NCBI RefSeq assembly: GCF_001469955.1
Contig: NZ_LOPU01000029.1
Span: 558,001 to 622,000, forward strand
Direction of reading: 5' to 3'
Length of the DNA: 64,000 nucleotides
Source: Haloprofundus marisrubri
GTDB lineage: Archaea > Halobacteriota > Halobacteria > Halobacteriales > Haloferacaceae
Shown: positions 1-7,623 of the stretch, piece by piece
Numbering within the stretch: the first letter of the stretch is position 1
Layout: each line of letters opens with the position of its first letter
Notes under the pieces: generated by a model
What the model saw: the letters and a program-made list of their open reading frames with translations, nothing else
Told to the model about the DNA's origin: nothing
Databases searched by the model: none
Position numbers and translations under genes: made by a program

Positions 1-1001
1 GCACTGTACTCATCTCGATGACACTTCTCGCCATCGGTCTCGCCGAGTCGTTCGCTGCGCTCTCCGTGCTGTACGTCTGCTGGTCGATGGGCTACAACTT
101 CCGGTCGGGCAGCGAGGACGCGTGGCTGTACGACGCGCTCACCGACGACCGCTCCGAAGACGAGTTCGCGCACGTCCGCGGCCGCGGAGAGTCGATGGCT
201 CTTCTGGTTGGCGTCGGTGCCTCCGTCGTCGGCGGTTATCTCGGCGGCCTCGACCTCTCGTACCCCTTCTTCGTCGCCGCCGGTGTGACGAGCCTCGGCC
301 TCGTCGTCTTACTCAGTATCGACGAATCCGAGACGTACGAACAGACGCGAGCGGACCGCCTCGGCTTCCGCGAAACGCTCACAATCGTCCGTGAGACGGT
401 CTCGAAGCGGAACATCCGCTCGTTCGTCCTCTACTACTTCGTACTGTTTTCGGCGGTCTCCTATCTCGTGTTCATCTTCCTGCAACCGGTGTTCGAGGGC
501 GTCGTCCCGCAGTACGGCGTCTCGGAAGGACAGATAGAACCGCTTCTTGGGTGGTTCTACGCGGCAATCAGCCTCGTCGCCGCCGGCCTGAGTTATCGAG
601 CGGGATGGATTTCCGAACGGGTCGGCCTCCGGCGCTGGTTCGCCGTGATTCCGCTCGTCGTCGGCGTGTCGCTCGCCGCGATGTCCGTCGTTCCGCTACT
701 TGCGATACCCGTACTGCTGTTCGTCCGCGGTATCAGCGAGACGACGCGGACGCTCGCCGGGCAGTACGTCAACGACCGTATCGACTCGCTGGGTCGGGCG
801 ACGGTGTTGAGCGCGATGGCGATGGTCAGCGGCCTCACCGTCATCCCGTTTCAACTCGGTGGCGGCGTGCTCTCCGACGTGCGTTCGCCGCTGTCGACGC
901 TCGGTGTCGCCGGCGTCGTTCTCGTCGTCGGGTCGCTCGCTATCTACGCGTGGGAGCGGCCAGTGCGAACCGCGACGTCGTCGCGCGGCCCGGTCGAGTA
1001 A
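1..1001 (+). CDS. MFS-type permease, 5'-truncated by the window edge
   Basis: The reading frame is open to the left edge (codons from base 3), so the start and the first helices lie outside the window. What remains is about 330 residues with roughly eight to nine hydrophobic segments, charged loops and a short hydrophilic tail ending TSSRGPVE. The segment GSEDAWLYDAL near residue 31 of the visible part resembles the loop after helix 4 in major facilitator permeases related to tetracycline/multidrug exporters. The ATG at 18 is an internal methionine, not a credible start, because a normal family member has about 100 more residues before this motif. Substrate cannot be told. It ends 78 bases before the next gene on the same strand. 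Confidence 0.75.
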   Translation, partial: TVLISMTLLAIGLAESFAALSVLYVCWSMGYNFRSGSEDAWLYDALTDDRSEDEFAHVRGRGESMALLVGVGASVVGGYLGGLDLSYPFFVAAGVTSLGLVVLLSIDESETYEQTRADRLGFRETLTIVRETVSKRNIRSFVLYYFVLFSAVSYLVFIFLQPVFEGVVPQYGVSEGQIEPLLGWFYAAISLVAAGLSYRAGWISERVGLRRWFAVIPLVVGVSLAAMSVVPLLAIPVLLFVRGISETTRTLAGQYVNDRIDSLGRATVLSAMAMVSGLTVIPFQLGGGVLSDVRSPLSTLGVAGVVLVVGSLAIYAWERPVRTATSSRGPVE

Positions 1002-1079
1002 CCTCGCGTCGCAGACGGCGAAAGTGATAGAAACGACGAAATCGACGGCCATATTAATCTCAGTCTCCCGTTTCACAAC

Positions 1080-1904
1080 GTGCAACGACGCTCGGCAGTC
1101 GGTATCGGCTCGGTCGCGCTGTTGGTCGTCTTATCGGCGATTGCGCTCCAGCGCGGCGCGAGAGACCTCCTCGTCATCTCGTGGGTCGCGTTTCTGGCGA
1201 TGGCCGTCGCGGGCTTTCTCGGTGCGCGCCGAACCGACGAGCGTGCGGGCGTCCTCGTCTGGGGGTACGGCCTCGCCAGCGGTGCGATGATAACCAGTGC
1301 CGCGGTGTTTCTGCTTCCCCAAGCCATCGGCGTCAGCGGCGACGTTCCGCAGTACGGCGGCTTCGGCGTCGCTCTCGGCTTGCTCGTCGGCTTCGGCTCG
1401 CACACCGTCGGCCACCGCCTCGCTCACCTCGATTTGCCGTTCGACCGAACCGTCACGGAACTGTCGGCGCATGCGCTCTCGGCGGGCGCTATCATCGGCA
1501 TCGTCTACGGCAACATGGAAGTCGGCCTGACGCTCGGACTCGCTATCGTCTCGCACAAAGGGCCAGCAGGCTACGCCGCGGCGACGCGACTGCGACGCGC
1601 CGGTCGTGAGTGGTCGGTGCTGCTTCTGCCCGCTGCGGGCGTCGGTCTCGCCGCGATTCTGTCGAGCATCGTCGTCCTCCCGGCGACGGCCGCGGTTCGG
1701 GGAATCGTCTTCGGATTCGCCGCGGGCGTGTTCCTCCACGTGGCGATGGACTTCCTGCCTCGATGCGAACTCGGCAGTGAGATTCACGAGGCACTCAGCA
1801 TCGACGGCGACGCTCACACACTGTTGGACCGCTTGCGGGTCCACGCCGTCGCAAGCACGTCGCTCGGTGGACTCGTCGTCTTCGCGGCGTGGGTCGCGCT
1901 GTGA
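1080..1904 (+). CDS. ZIP-family metal permease-like protein
   Basis: A 274-residue integral membrane protein beginning with GTG at 1080. It has about eight hydrophobic helices. HALSAGAIIGIVYG (about residues 131-144) and SHKGPAG (about 158-164) correspond to the two conserved helices of the ZIP family, whose usual forms are HSxxDGxxIG and HExPxG; the second His-Pro pair is altered to HKGP. A further HVAMDFLPRCE segment near residue 220 carries His, Asp and Glu in the membrane. ZIP proteins bring divalent metals such as zinc, iron or manganese into the cytoplasm. An ATTAAT box at about 1051-1058 sits close to 27 bases before the GTG, as expected for a leaderless transcript. Function as an importer is inferred from the family; the changed motifs leave room for a divergent role. 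Confidence 0.65.
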   Translation: MQRRSAVGIGSVALLVVLSAIALQRGARDLLVISWVAFLAMAVAGFLGARRTDERAGVLVWGYGLASGAMITSAAVFLLPQAIGVSGDVPQYGGFGVALGLLVGFGSHTVGHRLAHLDLPFDRTVTELSAHALSAGAIIGIVYGNMEVGLTLGLAIVSHKGPAGYAAATRLRRAGREWSVLLLPAAGVGLAAILSSIVVLPATAAVRGIVFGFAAGVFLHVAMDFLPRCELGSEIHEALSIDGDAHTLLDRLRVHAVASTSLGGLVVFAAWVAL

Positions 1905-2064
1905 GGTAGGTCGAGAAATCGAATCGAGTAACTCCGTCGGGATTTTTACTCGGGTGGCCGTCGAAACTGAATAGAGAGCGCGTGTCCGTCCGAGTCTTGC
2001 TTGTGTCGGCATTGCGTACAGACCAGACAGAAAACATATCCCGTTTGTTTTGATAGGATTAGAT

Positions 2065-2502
2065 ATGAATCGAAAAGAGAACGTTCCAGTGTTCCGCACA
2101 GCGACGTGTCTCATAGTAGGAATATTACTACTCATTTGGGTGACAAACGGTACGATGAACAACTATCCTCCGACACCGCAACAGGCAGCAATAGATGGAG
2201 GGACCGCGTTTGCAGGACTGTTCGTGGGTCTGTTCTCTTGTGTTGCTGGCATAGTGCTTGTCCACGGTTTTGCTCACATCGTCGAGTTGGGTTCGACCGT
2301 TACCGCTCGTGTGCTCCGGTATCCAGTTGCGGCATTTGTAACGATGTTTAGCCAAATTCTCTTGATTGTGTATTTAGAGTCGGGCGGTGTGCAGCAACTG
2401 CTTACGTTCGTCGACTGGCTTCCGACACCACTGGTTGTGGCACTTCCTGCAGTAGCTCTCTCAGAGACACGACTATTCGTCTCTCGATGGCTCGGCAGTT
2501 GA
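2065..2502 (+). CDS. Small integral membrane protein, unknown function
   Basis: A 145-residue protein starting at ATG 2065 (an in-frame TTG lies at 2050 but the ATG is the better start). It has an N-terminal hydrophobic helix (about residues 13-28), a second long one after AIDGGTAFAGLF, and two further hydrophobic stretches, so about four transmembrane segments. No family is recognised. Its codons are noticeably richer in A and T (ata, aat, att, tta) than those of the flanking genes, and the 160 bases before it are also AT-richer, which suggests lateral acquisition or relaxed selection. Confidence 0.5.
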   Translation: MNRKENVPVFRTATCLIVGILLLIWVTNGTMNNYPPTPQQAAIDGGTAFAGLFVGLFSCVAGIVLVHGFAHIVELGSTVTARVLRYPVAAFVTMFSQILLIVYLESGGVQQLLTFVDWLPTPLVVALPAVALSETRLFVSRWLGS

Positions 2503-2555
2503 TTCTGTCACGTGCTGAAGATTCGGGCAGACCGAACCGTGCGCCAACTGCTAAC

Positions 2556-2894
2556 TCAGAAGTCGAGGCCGATGGGCCACTCACAGGAAGGACAGGTGAA
2601 CGCCACCGAAACTTTCTCGGGGTCGCGTTCTTCGAAGAACGTCGGTTCGTACGTCGACAACACTGTGTAGTGACCGCACTCGGGACACTCCTCGGTGAGT
2701 TCGGAGAGAATATTCTCTCGAATCAGTTCGACTGCCGCCTCTTTCTCGCTCCGGGGGACGGTGACGGCACACTCGCGCTGTCGTTTCGTCTTCGGGTCCA
2801 TCACACCCGTCGTCGGGTCCATGGTGGTGGGGTCGGCGGCCCAGTCATAGGCCTTCTGAACCGCCTCGTGTCGGCCAATCGACCGGAGTTCCAC
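2556..2894 (-). CDS. Small zinc-ribbon protein
   Basis: A 112-residue cytoplasmic protein with a clear four-cysteine zinc ribbon near its C terminus: CPEC at residues 70-73 and CPSC at 101-104. The N-terminal half (SIGRHEAVQKAYDW) looks helical. The start is taken as GTG 2894 because a GGAG lies six bases upstream on the minus strand (2901-2904) and the preceding gene ends at 2908; the longer frame upstream has the low-complexity look of antisense to its neighbour. It is the last gene of a three-gene minus-strand cluster that begins with the PGF-CTERM protein. A role in nucleic-acid or protein binding is possible but not shown. Confidence 0.65.
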   Translation of the reverse strand: MELRSIGRHEAVQKAYDWAADPTTMDPTTGVMDPKTKRQRECAVTVPRSEKEAAVELIRENILSELTEECPECGHYTVLSTYEPTFFEERDPEKVSVAFTCPSCEWPIGLDF

Positions 2895-2900
2895 AGGTGA

Positions 2901-2904
2901 CTCC
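2901..2904 (-). promoter_or_regulatory. Shine-Dalgarno GGAG deciding a GTG start
   Basis: The minus strand reads GGAG six bases before the GTG at 2894 and just after the TGA of the upstream gene (2908-2910). It supports translation of the zinc-ribbon gene as an internal cistron from this GTG. Confidence 0.5.
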
Positions 2905-2907
2905 GAC

Positions 2908-3240
2908 TCAGTCGAGTCGCCGCAGTTGCAGCGAGATGCCGCCGACACAGAGCAGGAGAACGACGAGGTTGAACGCCGCGCGGAAGAAGATTCGGTACTC
3001 CGAGGCGACCCAGCGGTCGATAACGCCGCCGACGGCGGTGTACAACTGTACCGACGCGACGAGTGCGAACAGCACCAACACCGCAAGCGCAGCGTAGTTC
3101 AGAAGCGTCCGTACGTCGCGACCCGAGCGGGTGGTTCCACTGCTCGAAGTCGCGTTGCTGTTCGTCGTCCCGCCGTCGGTTTGCATCGGGTTTTCCTCGG
3201 TCGTCATCTCTGTGGTCGTTGGTTCGTCGTTCGCGTTCAT
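2908..3240 (-). CDS. Two-helix membrane protein, unknown function
   Basis: A 110-residue protein with a polar, Thr/Asn-rich N-terminal 45 residues followed by two hydrophobic helices (about residues 48-70 and 88-103) and a short LQLRRLD tail. Its ATG overlaps the TGA of the upstream PGF-CTERM gene by four bases (ATGA, 3237-3240), so the two are co-translated. The layout suggests a membrane partner of the surface protein. No domain is recognised. Confidence 0.6.
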   Translation of the reverse strand: MNANDEPTTTEMTTEENPMQTDGGTTNSNATSSSGTTRSGRDVRTLLNYAALAVLVLFALVASVQLYTAVGGVIDRWVASEYRIFFRAAFNLVVLLLCVGGISLQLRRLD

Positions 3241-4250
3241 TCGGACCGCCTCCGGACGAGAAGCGCTGTCGCAAGGAGGGCGACAACGGCGACGGCGACG
3301 CCGAATCCGGGCGTCGTCGTCTGCGAGTCTGCTCCATACGTGCCGCCGTCTTCGGCGGCGGTCGTCTCTTCGTCGTCGGATTCGAAGTCCTCCACCTCGA
3401 ACTCGACTTCCTGTTCGGTGACGTTCGCGCTGATGCGCTCGGTCGGGTCGAGGTTCGCCACGCTCTGTGCGGAGTCGACGTGGACGTCGTCGCGCCAGAG
3501 GATGGCGTCGACGTAGTAGTTGTACTCCGCGGGCACCGTCACGGAGGCGTCGACAGTCGAGGTCCGGCCGGCGCGAATCTCACCGACTGGGACGGTGACG
3601 CGGTCGGCGACGACGTTCGACTCCGCCTGCCGGACGACGAACGTCACTTCGAGGTCGCCGGTCGGGGTGTCACCTTCGTTCGTCAGCGCCCCCGAGAGGT
3701 CGAGGCTCACCCGGTCGCCCTCGGCGGACCCCACCGAGACGGAGACCGGTTGCAGCGCCGTCGACTCGGCGAAGACGACGTTCGAGTCCGCGTAGGCGGG
3801 CGTCAGTGCTTCGAGACCGCTGACACGCCGCGTCGCGTCGGCGACACGTTCGCCGTCGCGGAAGACGATAGTCTCAATCTCGTAGCCACCTTCGCGGGCG
3901 ACGGTGAGATTGGCGCGGACGGGCGTCTCTCGGTCGCCGGTTAGGGTTCCGACCTCGACGGTGCGACTCGTCTCGACGAGGTTCGATTCGCTGTCGATAG
4001 CGCGGAACAGTACGGTCACGTTGTCGGTGGGGTTGCCCCGATGTTCGAGTCTGGCTTCGACGGCGAGCGTCGCCGTCTCACCCGTCGCAGCGCCGGGGGC
4101 GATAGGAACCTCCTCGACGTGGACGGGACCGGGACGGAGCGGACCGTCGTCGGTCGGGTCGGCGAGGGCACCGGGGACCACCGCGGCGGCGACGAGCGAC
4201 GCCACGACCACGACGGTGGCCGCGGCGACGAACGTCGTTTCACGGTTCAT
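3237..4250 (-). CDS. PGF-CTERM surface protein with beta-sandwich repeats
   Basis: A 337-residue exported protein. Residues 1-30 form a signal peptide ending in a small-residue stretch (VVPGALA). The mature part looks like two or more Ig-like/CARDB-type beta domains: the pattern of a treatment such as ATLAVEARLEHRGNPTDNVTVLF recurs as VSLDLSGALTNEGDTPTGDLEV (each quoted only in part here: EARLEHRGNPTDN and SGALTNEGDTPTGD). An acidic Thr-rich linker precedes the C-terminal TPGFGVAVAVVALLATALL-RRR signal, which is the PGF-CTERM tripartite sequence processed and lipid-anchored by archaeosortase A in haloarchaea. The gene leads a cluster of three. Location on the outer face of the membrane is well supported; the ligand is unknown. 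Confidence 0.8.
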   Translation of the reverse strand: MNRETTFVAAATVVVVASLVAAAVVPGALADPTDDGPLRPGPVHVEEVPIAPGAATGETATLAVEARLEHRGNPTDNVTVLFRAIDSESNLVETSRTVEVGTLTGDRETPVRANLTVAREGGYEIETIVFRDGERVADATRRVSGLEALTPAYADSNVVFAESTALQPVSVSVGSAEGDRVSLDLSGALTNEGDTPTGDLEVTFVVRQAESNVVADRVTVPVGEIRAGRTSTVDASVTVPAEYNYYVDAILWRDDVHVDSAQSVANLDPTERISANVTEQEVEFEVEDFESDDEETTAAEDGGTYGADSQTTTPGFGVAVAVVALLATALLVRRRSE

Positions 4251-4373
4251 GTCACGGCGGTCACGTGTCGTCGTTAAATGTTTTGTGTATGTCGGGAGGG
4301 AAAATTACAGTCGTCAGGCCGGAGTCATCGCGCGGTTTCGGGGTATCGGGTCGCTGTGGGTTCGATGTGTTGA

Positions 4374-4760
4374 CTATGAATCTGCCGGACGAACGTCGCC
4401 GCTTCGCTCGGTGTCGGGCGCACCGGAGATTTCGAGCGTCGCCTCGAACGCTTCCAACTCGCGGCCGTACTCCTCCTCGGACAGTTCTCCCTCGGAAAAC
4501 GCCGTCGTCGACTGTGAGAGCGTCTTGGCGGCTTTGAACTGCGTCCGGTCGAGTTCGAAGCCAGCGCCGCAGATACTGCAGAACAGCCCCCGCGTCGCCC
4601 GGCCAAGCGGCAGCAACGGCAGGAAGTACAGTGTGAACCAGCGTCTGGACTTCCCGAGTTCGTAGTACTGGTCGTTCTCGCAGTGACTGCAGTGAGCAGG
4701 GTACGTCTCGCCGTACTCCTTGCTCCGGCGCGGCCAGCCGAAGATGATAAACAGTAGCAT
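4374..4760 (-). CDS. Zinc-ribbon protein with membrane-associated loop
   Basis: A 128-residue protein starting MLLFIIFGWPRRS at ATG 4760. Two CxxC pairs, C24/C27 and C61/C64, make a zinc ribbon that brackets a hydrophobic FTLYFLPLLPLG stretch. The C-terminal 50 residues are polar and helical (SEGELSEEEYGRELEAFEA). This matches the zinc-ribbon family found in many haloarchaea and some bacteria, where the hydrophobic loop is thought to contact the membrane; no biochemical role is established. A CAAATAAC box around 4783-4790 would fit its promoter. Confidence 0.7.
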   Translation of the reverse strand: MLLFIIFGWPRRSKEYGETYPAHCSHCENDQYYELGKSRRWFTLYFLPLLPLGRATRGLFCSICGAGFELDRTQFKAAKTLSQSTTAFSEGELSEEEYGRELEAFEATLEISGAPDTERSGDVRPADS

Positions 4761-4827
4761 CCTTCGGATATCACTCTCTCGTTATTTGAACTTTTCTCTG
4801 AAAAATCAAATACGAGAGATATGTTCG

Positions 4828-6060
4828 TTACTCGACCTCGAACACCTTCTCGGCGAGCGTCGGTACGAACGTCCCGATGTCGGTCACCATCCCGATAGCC
4901 TGCGAAGACCCGCGGTCCAGAAGTTGTGTGACCGTCGCCGGGTTGATGTCGACACAGACGGTCTTCGTCGTCGACGGCAGACAGTTGCCGACGGCCACCG
5001 AGTGCAAAAGCGTCGACAGCATCAACACGAGGTCGGCCTCGTGGGCCTGCTCGCGGATGGCGTTCTGCGCCTCGACGGCGTCGGTGATGGTGTCAGGGAG
5101 CGGTCCGTCGTCGCGGATAGAGCCGGCGAGCACGTAGTTCACGTCGTTTTCGATGCACTCGTACATCACGCCCTCCTCGATGAGTCCGGCGTCCACAGCC
5201 TCCTGAATGCCGCCCGCGCGAATGACCTCGCTGATGGTGTAGATGTGGTGTTTGTGGCCCTTCCGGGGGTGTTCCATCGTCTCCATATCCATGCCGAGCG
5301 AGGTGCCGTAGAGGCCGCGTTCGATGTCGTGCGTGGCGAACCCGTTGCCCGCCGAGAGCGCGTCGACGAACCCCTCGCGGACGAGGTCCGCCAGCGCGTC
5401 GCCCGCCCCCGAGTGGATGAGTGCTGGACCCGCGACGACGAGTACGTTGCCGCCCTCGCGTTTCGTCTCGACGAGCGCTTCGGCGACTTCGCGGATGAGC
5501 GACTCGGAGGGTCGCTCCGAGGAGACACCGCCCTGCATGAAGCCGAACGGCCCGGACCCGTCGCGGGGGCGCTCCGGGGGATTGACTCTGATTCCCGCCT
5601 CGCCGACGACGACGAGGTCGTCTTCGCGGATGGCGTTCAGCACCTTCGTCCGAGCGGTGTACTCGCCGTCTTCCTCTTCGAGAACGACCGCACAGTCCAT
5701 CTCGATGTTGTCGACGGGAATCCACTGGCCGTCGTAGAACACCTCCGTCGGGTGGTTCGTCGTCGAGTAAAACCCGGCAGGAACGACGCGGTCACCGGGG
5801 GCGGGTTCGGCGGATGCGGGACGCGGGTCCGCGGGGTTCGCCCCGTTCTGGTGGAGTTCGTGGATAATCGACTGCAGGTCGCCTTCGGTGTCGGCGGAGA
5901 CGCGCATCCGACAGTAGGAGGTGGCGTCTTTGTGGCGGCCGACCTCGAACTCCTCGACCTCGAAGGAGCCGTTCATATCCATCACGATGCCGAAACACTG
6001 GCCCATCATCCCCGAGTCGATGATGTGGCCGTCGAGTTCGACGGTACGAGAGACGGTCAT
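4828..6060 (-). CDS. LOR/SDH-type enzyme, ornithine cyclodeaminase-like (TIGR00300 family)
   Basis: A 410-residue protein. The start MTVSRTVELDGHIIDSG at ATG 6060 matches the usual beginning of this family, so the ATG at 6084 is not used. The N-terminal 100 residues are the LOR/SDH conserved region; the C-terminal half is Rossmann-like, with GGNVLVVAGPALIHSGAG near residue 210 and CVDINPATVTQLLDRGSSQA near 370. Related proteins include an archaeal ornithine cyclodeaminase that converts ornithine to proline and ammonia using NAD, and the C-terminal domain of cyanobacterial arginine-dihydrolase fusions. In this organism a role in arginine/ornithine catabolism is therefore likely but inferred. 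No arginine genes are adjacent. Confidence 0.75.
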   Translation of the reverse strand: MTVSRTVELDGHIIDSGMMGQCFGIVMDMNGSFEVEEFEVGRHKDATSYCRMRVSADTEGDLQSIIHELHQNGANPADPRPASAEPAPGDRVVPAGFYSTTNHPTEVFYDGQWIPVDNIEMDCAVVLEEEDGEYTARTKVLNAIREDDLVVVGEAGIRVNPPERPRDGSGPFGFMQGGVSSERPSESLIREVAEALVETKREGGNVLVVAGPALIHSGAGDALADLVREGFVDALSAGNGFATHDIERGLYGTSLGMDMETMEHPRKGHKHHIYTISEVIRAGGIQEAVDAGLIEEGVMYECIENDVNYVLAGSIRDDGPLPDTITDAVEAQNAIREQAHEADLVLMLSTLLHSVAVGNCLPSTTKTVCVDINPATVTQLLDRGSSQAIGMVTDIGTFVPTLAEKVFEVE

Positions 6061-6180
6061 ACCGGAGAGACGGAGGAGACCCAAAAGAGGATTGCGTCGA
6101 CGCGAAGCGTTGCGAAGCGTCGCGGACGGCCGACTGGAAGCGTTGCGGACCGCCGACTGGACCTGCCTCGAACTAACGGC

Positions 6181-7158
6181 TCAGTCGTCCGCCGGGTCGC
6201 CGACGACCCGGTCGAGGAAGGCGAACTGGTGAGCCAGCGACTCCTCGAACGTCTCGTCGCCGTAGATGTCGAAGTGACCGACGGGCAGACGGAGGAACGT
6301 CCCGTTCGGCAGTTTCTCGGCGGCGCTCTCGACGTCAGAGAGCGAGACGATTTCGTCGTGTTCGCCGGCGACGACGAGCGTCGGGCAGTGGACTTCCTCG
6401 GTTTTCGTCCCCGGTCGGTAACCCGGAATCGAGAGCAACACCCGCGCGGGCGTTTCGTTCTCCCACTCCGACCCCGGCGGCACGAGGTCGAAAAATCCTG
6501 TCTTCGCACCCGGTTCGTTGATGACGGCGAACTCCTCGGGCGTGCCGACGATTGGGAGCGTCTTCGAGCGGCCGACGACCGACAGCAGTTTGTCGACGAC
6601 GCCGAGTGCCAGTCCCTTCACGGCGAAGCCGAGACCTTTTGCGAGCGTCGTCGACCGGCCGTCGACGAACGGAACCTGCGAGATGACCGCCGCGACGTGC
6701 GGTTCGCCGGCAGCGACTTCCAGGACGTGCCCGCCTGCGAACGACGCGCCCCAGAGGATGAGGCGGTCGGAGTCGACGCCGTCGAGGTCGTCGACGCGTT
6801 CGATGGCCGCACGCCAGTCGGCAATCTGTTTCGCGGGGCTGACGAGGTTTCTCGGCTTCCCCTCGCTCTCGCCGAAGTGGCGGTGGTCGAACAGGAAGAC
6901 GGCGTAGCCTCGCTCGGCGAACCGTTCGGCGTAAGCGGGGAGGCCGAACTCGGCCTCGGAGCCGAATCCGGGCGACATCAGCACCAACGGCGGGTTCTTC
7001 GGGCGGTCCGGCCGGTACAGCGTTCCGACACAGCGCTGGCCGTCGCTGTCGAAGCGGACGCTCACCGTCGAGAACTCGTAGCGGGAGGGTCGGCGCTGCT
7101 CGCCGGTCGTCGCGTCCACTCCCTCGCGGTGTCGCCACGCGCTCTCCTCTCGGCTCAT
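6181..7158 (-). CDS. Alpha/beta hydrolase
   Basis: A 325-residue cytoplasmic hydrolase of the dienelactone hydrolase/peptidase S9-like group. The nucleophile elbow is WGASFAGG with Ser139; the probable acid is Asp268 in GEHDEI and the base is His295 in PVGHFDIYG. SPGFGSEAEFG (about 62-72) supplies the oxyanion region. The start at ATG 7158 overlaps the stop of the upstream gene by four bases (ATGA), so it is the second gene of a two-gene operon. Substrate unknown; the large insert between residues 165 and 255 may form a lid. Confidence 0.75.
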   Translation of the reverse strand: MSREESAWRHREGVDATTGEQRRPSRYEFSTVSVRFDSDGQRCVGTLYRPDRPKNPPLVLMSPGFGSEAEFGLPAYAERFAERGYAVFLFDHRHFGESEGKPRNLVSPAKQIADWRAAIERVDDLDGVDSDRLILWGASFAGGHVLEVAAGEPHVAAVISQVPFVDGRSTTLAKGLGFAVKGLALGVVDKLLSVVGRSKTLPIVGTPEEFAVINEPGAKTGFFDLVPPGSEWENETPARVLLSIPGYRPGTKTEEVHCPTLVVAGEHDEIVSLSDVESAAEKLPNGTFLRLPVGHFDIYGDETFEESLAHQFAFLDRVVGDPADD

Positions 7159-7532
7159 CTGTCGCCTCCGGCGTACATCGACGGCTCCTCTTCGAGCGTG
7201 TCGAGAACGAGTTCCGAGAAGTCCTCGTCGGAGAGGTTGTAGGAGAGATAGCCGTCGAACCAGTCGGCGTCGGCCCGCCAGCGACCCTGTACGTCGTCGT
7301 CGATGCGAATCGACGTCGCGTAGACGGGCGCGGGCTCCCACTCGCCTCGTTGGGCGAGGTCGATGAAGGCGGTCAGCGCCTGACCGACCTCACGGCGGTT
7401 GACGTGCGCGGCGGGAAAGGCGGTCATGTACGTCAGGTCGACGCGACCTTCGGTTCCGCCGTCGACGTCCACCGATTCGACGCTGATTCCGTTGCCCCGG
7501 AGTTCCTCCTCGATAACGCTCGGGTCGGTCAT
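7155..7532 (-). CDS. Conserved haloarchaeal protein, unknown function
   Basis: A 125-residue acidic protein starting at ATG 7532. It begins with VIEEELRGNGISVESVDVDG and contains VDLTYMTAFPAAHVNRREVGQAL, which reads as an alpha/beta domain without transmembrane helices or metal motifs. It is translationally coupled (ATGA) to the hydrolase downstream, suggesting a shared pathway. No established family function is known to me. Confidence 0.6.
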   Translation of the reverse strand: MTDPSVIEEELRGNGISVESVDVDGGTEGRVDLTYMTAFPAAHVNRREVGQALTAFIDLAQRGEWEPAPVYATSIRIDDDVQGRWRADADWFDGYLSYNLSDEDFSELVLDTLEEEPSMYAGGDR

Positions 7533-7623
7533 GAGACGGAGTACGAGCGCGGGGGGCTAAACGCTTGCCGCGCAGACAGTTCGAAGAAGGAAGCCGAACC
7601 CAGTTGCCGACTCCGGTCGGCGG

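Noticed and set aside
4720-7242. An 840-residue plus-strand open frame
   Set aside because: It covers the ornithine cyclodeaminase-like and hydrolase genes on the opposite strand and contains no recognisable motif.
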